DNA of 64,000 bases from Symbiodinium natans. Its lineage: Eukaryota; Sar; Dinophyceae; Suessiales; Symbiodiniaceae. Each line of letters opens with the position of its first letter. Positions within the stretch are counted from its first letter, which is position 1. Of this stretch, positions 1 through 11,300 are shown in pieces. Under the pieces are notes generated by a model. That model did no database searches and was not told where the DNA came from. It saw nothing but the letters and a program-made list of their open reading frames with translations. A program made the position numbers and the translations under genes. The DNA is taken from contig CAJNDS010002746.1 in assembly GCA_905221605.1 (NCBI GenBank), positions 807,889-871,888 of the forward strand. The letters are read 5' to 3'.

Positions 1-1881
1 GACGCCACGAGGGAAACGACGTGCTCCAGAACCTGTAGGGCTTTGGGGTTTAGGGCTTTTGGGTTTAGAGGGCGTGGAAAACTCGAGTATTGCATGCCTC
101 CGCCAATACTCCACTCTTAAACCCGGAAACGCTGCTGACCCTGTGCCTCAAACCCTAAACCCTCTGCAGCCAGACGCCCAGCCATAAACACAATCCCATG
201 TACTAAGGGTTTAGGGTTTAGGGTTTAGGGTTTAGGGGTTTAGGCTTAAGGTTTAGGGTTTAGGGTTCAGGATTAAGGGTTGGGGGTTTCGAGTTTAGAG
301 GGTGCAGGGTTCAGGGGCGCCAGTGTTCAGGGGCTCCCTGTACTTACCCTAAACCAGCCCTAAACCTCATAGGGGGTGGTTCTCAAAATTATGGTACCTT
401 CTTGGATCCCTATTATAATACGGCACCTAAGATTTAGGGTGCCCCAAAAGGGATTATAATCTTGACGGCCACCCACTGGGTATAAAGGGCCAACCCATAC
501 CTTGACAAGCCTTCGTATTCCCTAACCCTCGACCTCCATAAGCCTCAATCCCTCAACACCCTGAACACACTAAACACCCTCAACAATCCAAACACCCTAA
601 ATACCCTAGACACCCTGAACCCTTCAACACCCTAAACACCCTAAACCCCCTAAACCCCAACTCCAAATCAACCCCTACAGGGAACCCCCCGGATCCCGGC
701 CGCATCTCTGTCTGCCCCACACCGTTTGAGCCAACCTCGTCCGGGGGTGGGGGGGAGGTTTGGGTTTAGGGTTTGAGGGTTGAGGGTTGAGGCTTTACCC
801 CGCTCCAGGGTTGTTTTGGGTTGTTGGGTTTTGGGGGGGCTTAATTAGGGGGTTTAGGGTTCAGGGTTTAGGGGGACATAGGGTTGAGGGTTTAGGCCCA
901 AAATCCCACGATCCCGTGCCAGGCGCATTACTCTGCTGAAGCATGGCAACACAAACTAGGTCCCTACCCTCGTGAGGGATAGGTTGCGGGGGGTTTCGGT
1001 TCAAGGTTAAGGGTTTGAGGGTTGAACCAAACAAGAATCACCACGCGCGTCCTTGACATCATGCAGATGTAGACTGGTAAGAAGCCCCCCCAAATCAACC
1101 AGAAGCCAATTATACCGCTGAGACCTTAACAGCTTTCAATACCCAACCAGGAAAGCGGCAGAAGGAGGAAAGTGAACCACCACCCCCCTTGGACTTGAAC
1201 CCTAAACCCTAAACCCTAAACCCTAAACCCTAAACCCTAAACCCTGAACCCCAAACCCCAAACCCCAAACCCTAAACCCTAAACAAACCCTAAACTTTGA
1301 CAGTCCACCTCTCATGCAGGGCGGGTTAGCTTCAGGCTTCAATACTCAACCAGTGAACAAGTCCCCTTGGACTTGGTTACCTTTGGAAAGAGCCTCAACC
1401 CTAAACCAAACCTTAAAGCGTCAAGCCTAAACACTAAGCCCTCCTAACCCCTAAACCCTAAACCCTAAACTCATTTAAATCTTTTTATGCGCGGGCTTCT
1501 CATTGAGGGTTCAGAAGATACCATCTGCGAGGAGCACATGACAGGTGCCAGCCGTGCCACCCTCTGAGTCGCAGGAATGGCGGGATTTTCCATGCCGCAA
1601 GCAGAGCCCAACACAAGAATCTACCCTTGAAGCCCGGCACTTTGCAAGCGCCCTTAGCATGCCAGGGCTGAGGGTTTAGAGTTTAGTTGGGGTTCGGGGT
1701 GTGTTCGGGGTGCCTTATCCCTGTCATCCTTCTCTCGCCGCGGGGACATCATGTCCTATAGATTGGGATGCTCCCCCCCGTATACTAACAGTCCTTAATC
1801 GGGATTATCGGATACCCCCTAGGCCTGTTAAGGACTGCCGGGAACATCCCAACCTATAAACCCCGAAAAGGAACCTGGGCG
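1..1881. repeat. Telomere-like repeat tracts and spacers, no firm gene
   Basis: Alternating TTTAGGG (about 203-270, 750-890) and CCCTAAA (560-660, 1198-1294, 1445-1470) runs, with degenerate variants. Unique spacers include a possible exon edge at 1-33 (minus, CTACAG followed by VLEHVVSLVA), and a copy of inverted-repeat family A at 1763-1852. Nothing else was supportable. Confidence 0.5.
1763..1852. mobile_element. Short inverted-repeat element, family A
   Basis: Ends TTGGGATG(C/T)TCCCCC...TACTAACAGTCCTTAAT and the complementary AAGGACTG...GGGAACATCCCAA. About 90 bp with no coding capacity. Confidence 0.7.
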
Positions 1882-1972
1882 TGGGCAACGTTGGGGCCGC
1901 GGCGGTAGACGGGCGAGCGAGTGGCGTGGAACAGCCTTGCCGCTCGAAATAAGTTGGACTTGCAAGGCTCGA
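1882..1972 (-). CDS. Candidate exon, unidentified
   Basis: Acceptor GGTCGAG or TTGCAAG and donor CCCAG|GTTCC. Two frames are open: ALQVQLISSGKAVPRHSLAR (fits the phase of the exon at 2101) or SNLFRAARLFHATRSPVYRR. Its 3' side runs towards an inverted-repeat element at 1763-1852. Confidence 0.35.
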
Positions 1973-2017
1973 CCGGGTTTACGGCTTAGAGGGCTTAGGG
2001 GCTCAGGGGGAGTCCAA

Positions 2018-2100
2018 TTACAACGATAACCCAATTAGAACCCTATTCAGGTACTTAAGCGCAGAACAAGCCTTATCATCGGTTACTAAGTACCCTGAAC
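2018..2100. mobile_element. Short inverted-repeat element, family C, at an intron start
   Basis: Core GATAACCCAATTAG...GGTTACTAAGTACCCTGAACC, shared with 43155-43262. In gene sense it begins GTTCAGGGTACTTAGTAACC, exactly at the donor of the exon at 2101. Confidence 0.65.
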
Positions 2101-2231
2101 CCTCAAAGTAGCCAACCCTAGCCCCCGTGGCCAGCGACCCAAAGCGCTGTAAAGCATCCTCGGCCCTCAAGGCCGCGTTATCAACCCCAAAGGGTAGAAA
2201 ATCCCGACACGAGCCCCACAAGTCAGCAACC
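2101..2231 (-). CDS. Exon of the large gene, unidentified segment
   Basis: A pyrimidine-rich acceptor (TTTTTTTTAGGGTTTTTAG) precedes one base and 43 codons: VADLWGSCRDFLPFGVDNAA, then LRAEDALQRFGSLATGARVG-YFE. The donor is G|GTTCAGGG. The intron begins exactly with a short inverted-repeat element (2018-2100). Confidence 0.5.
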
Positions 2232-2326
2232 CTAAAAACCCTAAAAAAAACCTAAAAAACCTAAACCCTAAATCTTAAACCCCTAAGTCTTAAACCCTAA
2301 ACCCTAAACCCTTACCTCCCGCCCTC

Positions 2327-2359
<33 letters not shown>

Positions 2360-5300
2360 ATGGGCGCGCGGCTCGAAAATCTCCGTGTCGAGGAAGCCGA
2401 GCTGCTCCGACTGCTGCCTTCTTCAGCAAAGAGGGCGGTTTAGGGTTTAGGGTTTAGGGTTTAGGCTTTAGGGTTTAGGGTTTCGGGCTTAGAGTTTCGG
2501 GTTTCGGGCTTGGGGTCTAAGGGTTTCGGGTTTAGGGAACCCTTATTTTGGGGTTTAGGGTTTCGGGTTTAGGGCTTAGGGTTTCGGGTTTAGGGTTTGG
2601 GGAGGCTTCGTGCAGGTCTCAAGGCATCGCACCCGTTTAGGGTTTGGGGCGGGGGGGGGGGGGGGGTTGAGGAAACGATCTGAATCGAAGCTCTATAAAC
2701 CATAAACCCCATAGATGCCATAAACCCCATACGCCCTAAAACACCCAAAAAACGAAAAAAGTCTGGATACCATCAGCACACCCCTTAAATCCAAAAACCC
2801 TTAAGCCCTATAGACCCGAAACCCTAAACCCTAAACCCTGAACCCTAAACCGCCTGGAGCCCACGGAGTTGGAGTCCAAGTTCGCGTTGAGGAAGAGCTC
2901 AGCGCAAAGGAGCGTGGAAACACCTTCAGCCGCGGATGCGCGTTTAGGGTTTAGGGTTTAGGGTTTAGGGTTTAGGGTTTAGGATTTAGGGTTTAGGGTT
3001 TAGGGTTTAGGGTTAGTAGAGGTAGAGGGTTGACTCCCTACGTTTAAATTACATGCCCCTCTCTTTTCTGTTAGAAAACAGACGGCGTCCTTTTCTTCTT
3101 CCTGTTTAAGGCTGATACAGGGTTTGTGCCCACAACCCGAAACCCTAAACCCTAATGAAACCCTGAACCCGAAACTAGACACCCTAAATGCCACACCCCT
3201 AAGAACCTTCGCCCTTCTCATGCTTTCGCTTCCTGATCTGTAAACACCCTAGGGGTTAGGGTTTGGGGTTTGGGGTTTAGGGTTTGGGTCATTTAGGGTT
3301 CTTCAACAAAACGAACCCAACAAAAAGCTGCGCCGTGCGTCCCTACCTGAGCAGCCATCAGCTCTCGAAATGTAAGAAAGGCTTCACCCTAAACCCTACA
3401 CCCTAAACCCTGAACCCTAAACCCTAAACCCCACCTCGCGAGCTGGGTTCCGAGGAGACGCCATGCTGGATGAAGGCAAGGTGGAGCCAGAGGGTACAGG
3501 CAACCTTCCGCATTTTGGGACCGTCCAAGGAGCTTAGGGTTTGGGGTTGTTTAGGGCTAGAGGGAATACATGCAGTTGCTAGCAGTTGCTAGCTATGGGG
3601 GGGGGGGGGGGGGTTGTTAGAGGGGTCCACTTCTGCTCCTGCAGCATAAAGGCCCCAAACCCTAAGCGCCCTAGATCCTAAACTTCAGGCCTACACCCCC
3701 TAAAACCTAAGCGCTCCAAACTCCAAACCCAAACCCTAACCCCTAAACCTCAAACCCTAAACCCTAAACCCTCAACCCCAAACCCTAAACCCCAAGAAGA
3801 ACCGTGCCTCGGTCTGCCCTTCTCGGATGGCGCGCTGGCACCAGCGCTCCAGCATGGGTGCGGCCTGCGGCGGGGACATCGCAAAACCTTGGGGGGTTTA
3901 GGGTTTAGGGTTCAGGGTTAGGGGTTAGGGTTTAGGGTTTAGGGTTAGGGTAGGGTTTAGGGTTTAGGGTTTGGGTTTTTAGGGTAGGGTTTAGGGTTTA
4001 GGGTTTAGGGTTTAGGGTTTAGGGTTTAGGGTTTAGGGTTTAGGGTTAGGGTTAGGGTTTAGGGTTTAGGGTTTAGGGTTTAGGGTTTAGGGTTTAGGGT
4101 AGGGTTTAGGGTTTAGGGTTTAGGGTTTAGGGTTTAGGGTTTAGGGTTTAGGGTTTAGGGTTTAGGGTTTAGGGTTTAGGGTTTGGGGTGATCTGGGGAT
4201 TCTAGGCTTCAGGGCTTAGGGCTTCGGGTCATGGGCTGAGGAGGGTTTTGGGGCTTGATCCCTCGGGGCATCTCGGGGTTAAGGGCTTAGTTCGGGCTTA
4301 GGGTTGAAGATTTGCGGCTTGGGGCTGAGGTGGGTTTAGGGTTCATAAGGGTTGAGGGGTTTAGGGTTTTAAGGTTTGGGGTTTAGGGCTGAGGAGGGTT
4401 TGGGGTTTAGGGTCGAGGTGGAACAGGGGTGTTAGACCAGAATTGCGCTACTCCCAAGACAGGAGTCAAGAATTTAAGGGCTAAGGGGAAACCTAGGAAT
4501 AAAAAAGGTGCCCGTTTTGAACCTAAACCCTAAATGGGGCTGATAAAAGGGAACCTAAACCCTAAAGAAAGTGAAATGAGGGCCTACGGTGGGTCCCTAG
4601 TCCCTAGATTGGAGGGCTAAGAAGTTCACGGCACCTTGTTCCAAACTGTCCAGGTTCGTTCCAAAGGCCCCCCATCCACTGTCAGGGGAGTGGCAAGGGA
4701 GCTCCCTCAACCCTAAACCCTAAACCCTAAACCCTAAACCCTAAACCCTAAACCCTAAACCTAAACCCTACACCCTAAACCCTAAACCCTAAACCCGAAG
4801 GCCCAGGCACCCTAAACCCATGGACCCCCCAACCCCAAACCGCTCAGGGCTTTGCGCTTTTGGGTGCTGGGGCTGAGGGGTTTGCACGGCTTCTACAGAC
4901 CTCGGCTTGAGAAACGAGGTCTAGGGCTTGCGGGCACAGACCTGCCTCAGATACGTACGGTACTCGAGGCTTATACCTTTTGAATCGGGCGTCGAACTTC
5001 CTTATGTATAATCTCCCCGCCCCAGAAGCCCTAAACCCCAAAACCACACAAAAAGTGATGGGCTGAAGCTACATGTGGCTGCTGCGGTCTCGATGACAAG
5101 AACCCTCAAGAGGCCTTCTGGGATTGGTTAGGGGTTCATTGGGTTCAAAGGGTTTGCAAGGCCATGTTGTTTGCAGGGACTCGAGGGCTTGTAGAGGCCG
5201 TTGGGGGCTTCTAGGGTTGATACCCACACCCTTAACCCTCTGTAGGCGAACTCCACCGCAGACCCCACCCCCTCCCCCCCCCCCCCCCCCTCACCCCCCC

Positions 5301-8300
5301 CCCTCACCCCCCCCCCTCACCCCCCCCCCCCCCCCCAAGAGTTTCAACACTAAGACACAGCACGCCTCGACCATCAGCCGGGCTTCCTAGGTGTAGATGT
5401 CAGGGTTCAGGGTTTGGGGTTTAGACTGTATAGGGCTGAGGGTTTAGGGCTTAGATGTGCGTGTTTAGGGCTTTGGGTCTAGATTTGGTAGGGCTTGGCA
5501 GCCCCGGGGTTGAGGTTTGGGGTTTAGGGCGGTTCGTATCTAACAGGCCCGTGGATCCCGCCGGAGGCATCCCACAGGTGAAGAGGGTTTAGGGTTTAGG
5601 GTTTAGGGTTTAGGGTGTAGGGTGCTGTTGCGCACAGGCCTTTCTCTAACCCGCCCCCCCAAGCCGAGGGTTTCGGGTTTAGGGCCTAAAGTTTAGGGTT
5701 CCCCTAGATCCAAGAGTAAGCTAGGAATAAAACAGGGTACCTTTTCTGCCTTAAAGGGGCTTTTAAGGGAACCCAAACCCCAAAAAAGGGACTCAGGGCC
5801 TACTCTGGGTTCCCTAACTAGCCGCTGCCACCCTAAACCCTAAACCCTAAACCCTAAACCATAATTAAACCCACAACCCACAACCCAAAACCCAAAACCC
5901 AAAACCCTAAACCCTAAACCCTAAACCCCCCAAAGCCAGTGCACATCAAGCGGCCCAGTCATTGCTCCTGGTCTCCAGGAGCTTCGCTGTCTCGCTGCTG
6001 GCCTGGGAAATCGCAGCGGCTTTGCACGGATTCGGATTGAGGGCTGAAGGTGTCGCGTTTAGGGTTTGGGGTTTGGGGTTTGGGTTTAGGGGGTTTAGGG
6101 TTTAGGGGGTTTAGGATTTAGGGTTTTGGGTTTTGAGGGTGTTGGGCAGAGGGGCTTGAAAAGTCTAGGGCCTTCAGGCTCCTTATCGTCTGATCGGGTT
6201 TGAGGCCCCCGAATTTTGAAGGTCGTAGAGGTCAGGGTTGAGGGTTTAGGCTTTAGGGTTCAGGGTTTAGGGTTTGGAGATTGAAGGGGCACATGAAAGC
6301 TACATTGTTGGTGACTGTAGCCCGGGTGGATCCGCCGCAGAAGGCCGCAACCCCAAAACCTAAACCCCACACCCCACACCCCAAACCCTAAACCCCAAAC
6401 CCTAAACCCAATCGCACACCCCAAACCCTAAACCCCACATCCTAAAACCTAAACCCCAGACCCCAAACCCTGAACCATAAACCCCACAACCCTAAGTCCT
6501 AGACCCTAAACCCTAAACACCAAACCCTAAACCCTAAACCCCAGACCCCAAACCCTAGACCCTAAACCTCAAACCCTAAACCCCAAACCCCAAACCCCAA
6601 ACCCTAAACCCCGGACCCCAAACCCTAAACCCCACACCCTAAAACCTAAACCCCGGACCCCAAACCCTAAACCCTAAACCCCAAAACCCTAAGTCCTAGA
6701 CCCTAAGCCCTAAACCCTAAACACCAAACCCTAAACCCTAAACCCCCAAACCCAAACCACCAGGGCGCAGCGCTCGGCTGAAACCTCGCACCGACGCCTG
6801 CACTTATGTGGGTTTGGGGCTTAGGGTTTAGGGCTTAGGGTTTAGGGTTTAGGGTTCAGGGTTTAGGGTTTAGGGTTAAGGGCATCGGGATGAGGCACGG
6901 GGCGAAATTCCTTGTAAAGGGTTTAGGGTTTAGGGTTTACGGATTTAGGGTTCAGGGTTTGGGGATGTAGGCTTTGGGGTTTAGGGGTTAGGGTTTGTAG
7001 ATACGTAGAGGGTGTGCTTCTTGCTGTGGATGATGCTTCAGGGTTCAGGATATTTATGTCTTCGGGTTCCGCGCTGGGGGCTTGGCATTTGGGTTACTGG
7101 ATTTGGGGTTTAGGGGCATCGGGGTTGTGAGGGTCTCGGCTTCAGGGGTTTAGGATGCAACAACTACCGAACATATGTGATTCGACGCAAGCCAAGTTCA
7201 GAGCATCAACGTCTGTGTTGATGATAGTCTTCGTAGCCAAAAAGAGCGAGAACAAGGCCGTTTGGCAGGCTGCCGGCTCACTTTCCAAAAATGTCCATAC
7301 TTTTCGGATGGTCTCTGGCTCCTGTGAAGTTTTGAGTGTTGCACAGCTCCATGCAGGTCATTCCGAGCCCTGGGGCTGCAGCTACTTCAACCTATGCCGC
7401 TTGCCCATCCGCATTCGTCAGCGCAGGGCTTCAAGGTTTGAGGGGTCGGGTTCAACACTCTGGGTTCAGGGTTCACGCTGTGGGCTGCTGCAACCGCTGC
7501 TGCTGGTGAGTCGGGGCTTTTGAGTTCTGGGTTTAGGGTTTAGGTTTAGGGTGCTTATTTAGCTATGGACCTGCTGCAGCAACCACTATATCCTGCAAGG
7601 CAAAAGCAGGTGTAGGGTGGGGGGCTTCGGGCTTTGGGTTAAACTCCTAACTTTTCAGGCCCCCCCCCCCCTACCTAAATTCAATAATCTAAACCCCAAA
7701 GTCTAATAAGCTTAACCCCTAAACCCTAGACCCCAGACCCTAAACCCGACAATCAAGGCCTAGTTGGTTTGTGCCTCAGCAGCGCCCTCCGTCGAGCGCC
7801 GGGCGACACGGCCTGCATGGAACAAGAAAGAGTCTCGAGGCACAGGGTTTTGCCGAGGGCGACCCACCTAAGCCAGTGAAAAAAGCTAGACCCCAAGCCC
7901 TAAACTCTGAAGGATAGTATAGAGGGGTAGTAGGGGAAGCCATGATGTCCAGATTCGTAGCACCTTGCCGAGCCTCTTAGCTTCAGCTATACTTGAATGT
8001 GAAACGCGTTGTCGCGCACGGATGCAACCCTAAACCCTAAACCCTAAACCCTAGGCCCTAGGCCCTAAACCCTAAACCCTAAACCCTAAACCCTAAACCC
8101 TATATAAACCCTAAACCCTAAACCCTAAACCCTAGCCCTAAACCGAGTTGAAGACTCCCCGCCTGCGTAGGCAGTAGCCTCGGCAGGCGTTCACTTAGGG
8201 GCCTTCTGCAATTCACAGTTGGGACCCTTGAAACCGTACTCCCAGCGTGTGACACAACTGAGAACCTCTGTTTTTTTGCGGTTCAGGGTTCAGGGCATTA

Positions 8301-11300
8301 GGGGCATTAGGGTATTAGTAAGATACGAAGGTGTTAGGGTACTAGGGTATTAGGGTTTAGGGTACCTGAGCCGAACATAGATTCGGACCTTCTCTAGGAT
8401 TCTAGGGGCCCCCTGGAAGAGAGTCCCCAAACGCCAGGGTCCAGGAAGAAGTGAACAATCCAGGCACAAAGCGACACCTTGGTAGCTCAGTCACCTAAAC
8501 CCTAAACCCTATAAACCCTAAACCCTAAACCCTAAACGTTTGGGGATGGTTGCTTTACAAGGGAACCGAGAAGCGCCCAAACAAAGGGCAACAGTATCCA
8601 CATCATGATGAGGGTTTAGGGTTTAGGGTTTAGGGTTTAGGGTTTAGGGTTTAGGATTTAGAGTTTAGAGTTTAGGGTTTAGGGTTTAGGGTTTAGGGTT
8701 TCCAGGGAACCCTCAAGCCCCCAAATAAAGGGCAGCAAGGGTACACTGGGCTAACAGGACACAGTGAGCCCAAAGCCCTAAGCCCCAAACCCCTCGAGCC
8801 TAAGCCCCAACCTCCAAACCCAAAACCCGAAACCCCAAACCCGAAACCCTAAGCCCGAAGCCTTAGAGCCCTAAACCCTAAAACCCAAACCCTAAACCCA
8901 AAACCCTTAACCCTAAACCCGAAACCTTAAAGCACCAAAGACTAAACCCTAAACCCCAAACCTTAAAGCCCTAAACCCTAAACCCCAAACCCACCGCAGG
9001 CAAAGTGGCCCTCACCCAGAGCCGCACAGCATAGAGAACCTGGGCGCAAGTCAGTTCTAGGGTTTAGGGTTTAGGGTTTAGGGTTTAGGGTTTAGGGTTT
9101 AGGGTTTAGGGTGTAGGGTATAGGGTTCTAGGGATGATGCACGTTTAGGGTTTAGTTTGGAGCTGAGGATTTTGGGTTTAGGGATTGGGGCTTGGGGTTT
9201 AGGCTGGAGGTTTAGGGTTTGGGGTTTGGGGGTTGGGGCTTATGGTTTGGGGTTTGGGGGTTGAGGGTTTGGGGGTTGGGTTTGGGGCTTCGGGTTTGGG
9301 TTCGGACTTGAGGTTTCTGGCTTAGGATTTGGGGTTTGGAGTGTAGGGTCTGGGGCTTAAGGTTTGAGATTTGGGGTTCAGCATCACAAGTTCAAGCATT
9401 CACCAGTTTAGCAGCTCTTCAGGCGCCCGAAAAGTAACCACGCACCAAGAGAGAATCCCATTATCATTCCGAAATTATGTAGTTTGTCACATAACCCAAA
9501 CCCTAATCGACACTAGGCCCGAAACCCCCGGCCCCGAACCTTAAACCCTACCCTTGGAACACTAAGCCTTCGAAACCCTAAACCCTGAACCCTAAACCCT
9601 CGTCCCCTAAACCCTCGTCCCCTAAACCCTCGTCCCCTAAACCCTAGGCCCAAAGGCACCCTTGACCTTCCCCAATGTCATCTGTTTTTGTCCTTGCCCA
9701 ATGTTTTATGTTTGTATGACGTTGCCCAATTTCTTTATGGCCTTGCCCACTGGTTCATTAATATTTATGTATTGTACATGACATAGGGGTTTAGGGTTTA
9801 GGGTCTAGGGCTTCGGGTTTAGGATTCGGGGCTTGGGCTTTCGGGCTTGGGGTCACCTGGGGTTTAGGGTTTCAAGGCTTCCGGGAGATCTGCACCCCTA
9901 AGCCCTAAACCCTAAACCCTAAACCCCAAACCCAACTCCTGAAGCGACACAGGAGCCAAGGGTCGCTCGCAAGGCATAGGGCACCACCCAGCACCATGGA
10001 TCCGTGGATCTCTAGACCCTCAACCCCACACAAAACCCTATAATTATAACCCCTATATACCCAATAGCACCCTCAACCCTAAACCCTATAATTATAAACC
10101 CTAAACCCTATAAACCCTAAACCCTAAAATTATAAACCCTATATACCCTATAAAAACCCTCAACCCTAAACCCGGTAAACCCTATAAACACTATAAGCCC
10201 GATAAACCCTATAAACCCGATAAATCCTAAACCCTATAAACCCTGAACTCGAAACCCCATGAAACCCTAAACCCTAAACCCCAACCCTAAACCCTAAACC
10301 GCTCTACAGCGCAAGTTGGCTAAAGGGCTCGGAATTCGGAATGCTCAGAGCGCCCAGAAACCTCGCCTCAAGAAGCCACCAGAACCCAAGCATACCCTAA
10401 ACCTTAAAACGCCCAACAAACTTCTGACAAAACCTCAAAACTTGCAAAGAACCCTACAACCCTAAAGTTTAGATTTTGGCGTGTAGGGTCTAGGGTTTAG
10501 GATTTAGGGTTTAGGGTTTGGCCCAGATGAAGGAGGCCAACCGTGCCCAGGAGCAGACTGCGATGCCGCGCTAAAGTTCGGCACGTCTCGCTCCTGGGCG
10601 CTTGGCACGATTTGCTTAAGAACTTCCAACAAATGAAGAATAACAATGGCGTTTAGGGGTTAAGGGTTTAGGGTTTGTGGTTTAGGGTTTAAGAACTCCG
10701 CCCGCCCACGAAAAAAAGAAACAGACTTCTAGTCCCTATATTGCCCTTATTATAAAGGTACTACTACTTGCTTAAGAACTCCCAAACAAATGAAGAATAA
10801 CAAGCCACATATAACCCTTATAAGGCAGAATCTTTACATTTGTTCTTTCTTTATTTGCTTTTTTTTGGAGGGGGGGGGGGGGGCGGGGGGGGGGGGGGCG
10901 GGGGGGGGGGGGGCGGGGGGGGGGGGGGCGGGGCGGGGGGGGCGGGGGGGGGGGGGGGGGGCGGGAGGGGGGGGGGGGGGGCGGGGGGGGGGGCGGGGGG
11001 GGGGGGGGGGGGGGGGGCGGGGGGGGGGGCGGGGGGGGGGGGGTGGGGGGGGGCGGGGGGGGGGGGGTGGGGGGGGGGGGGGGGGGTGGGGCGGGGGGGG
11101 GGGGTGGGGCGGGGGGGGGGGGTGGGGCGGGGGGGGGGGGTTCTTGAGCCAAGCGATTCGTAGAGAAGTGGCCCCGAGGGGCTTCGGGGGCGTATGTCGG
11201 GCTTCAGTGGTTTAGGGTTTTAGGGTTTCGGATAAGCACTTCAGGGGTTTGGGGCTTTAGAGGTGTGTTTAGGGGCTTGCGGGATTCGGGTTTCAGGTTT

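Noticed and set aside
3897-4186. True chromosome end (telomere)
   Set aside because: Tracts occur throughout in both orientations, are bounded by unique DNA on both sides and sit between exons.
4844-5047. 67-codon minus open frame RLYIRKFDARFKRYKPRVPY...
   Set aside because: Superficially protein-like, but no splice sites or family match; it overlaps sequence resembling a short inverted-repeat element.
7155-7523. 122-codon plus-strand ATG open frame
   Set aside because: No motif, average composition, opposite strand to the firm exons; possibly chance. Mentioned only in the regional entry.
10772-11215. Three open frames of poly-Pro or poly-Gly
   Set aside because: They are produced by the G-run and have no codon diversity.
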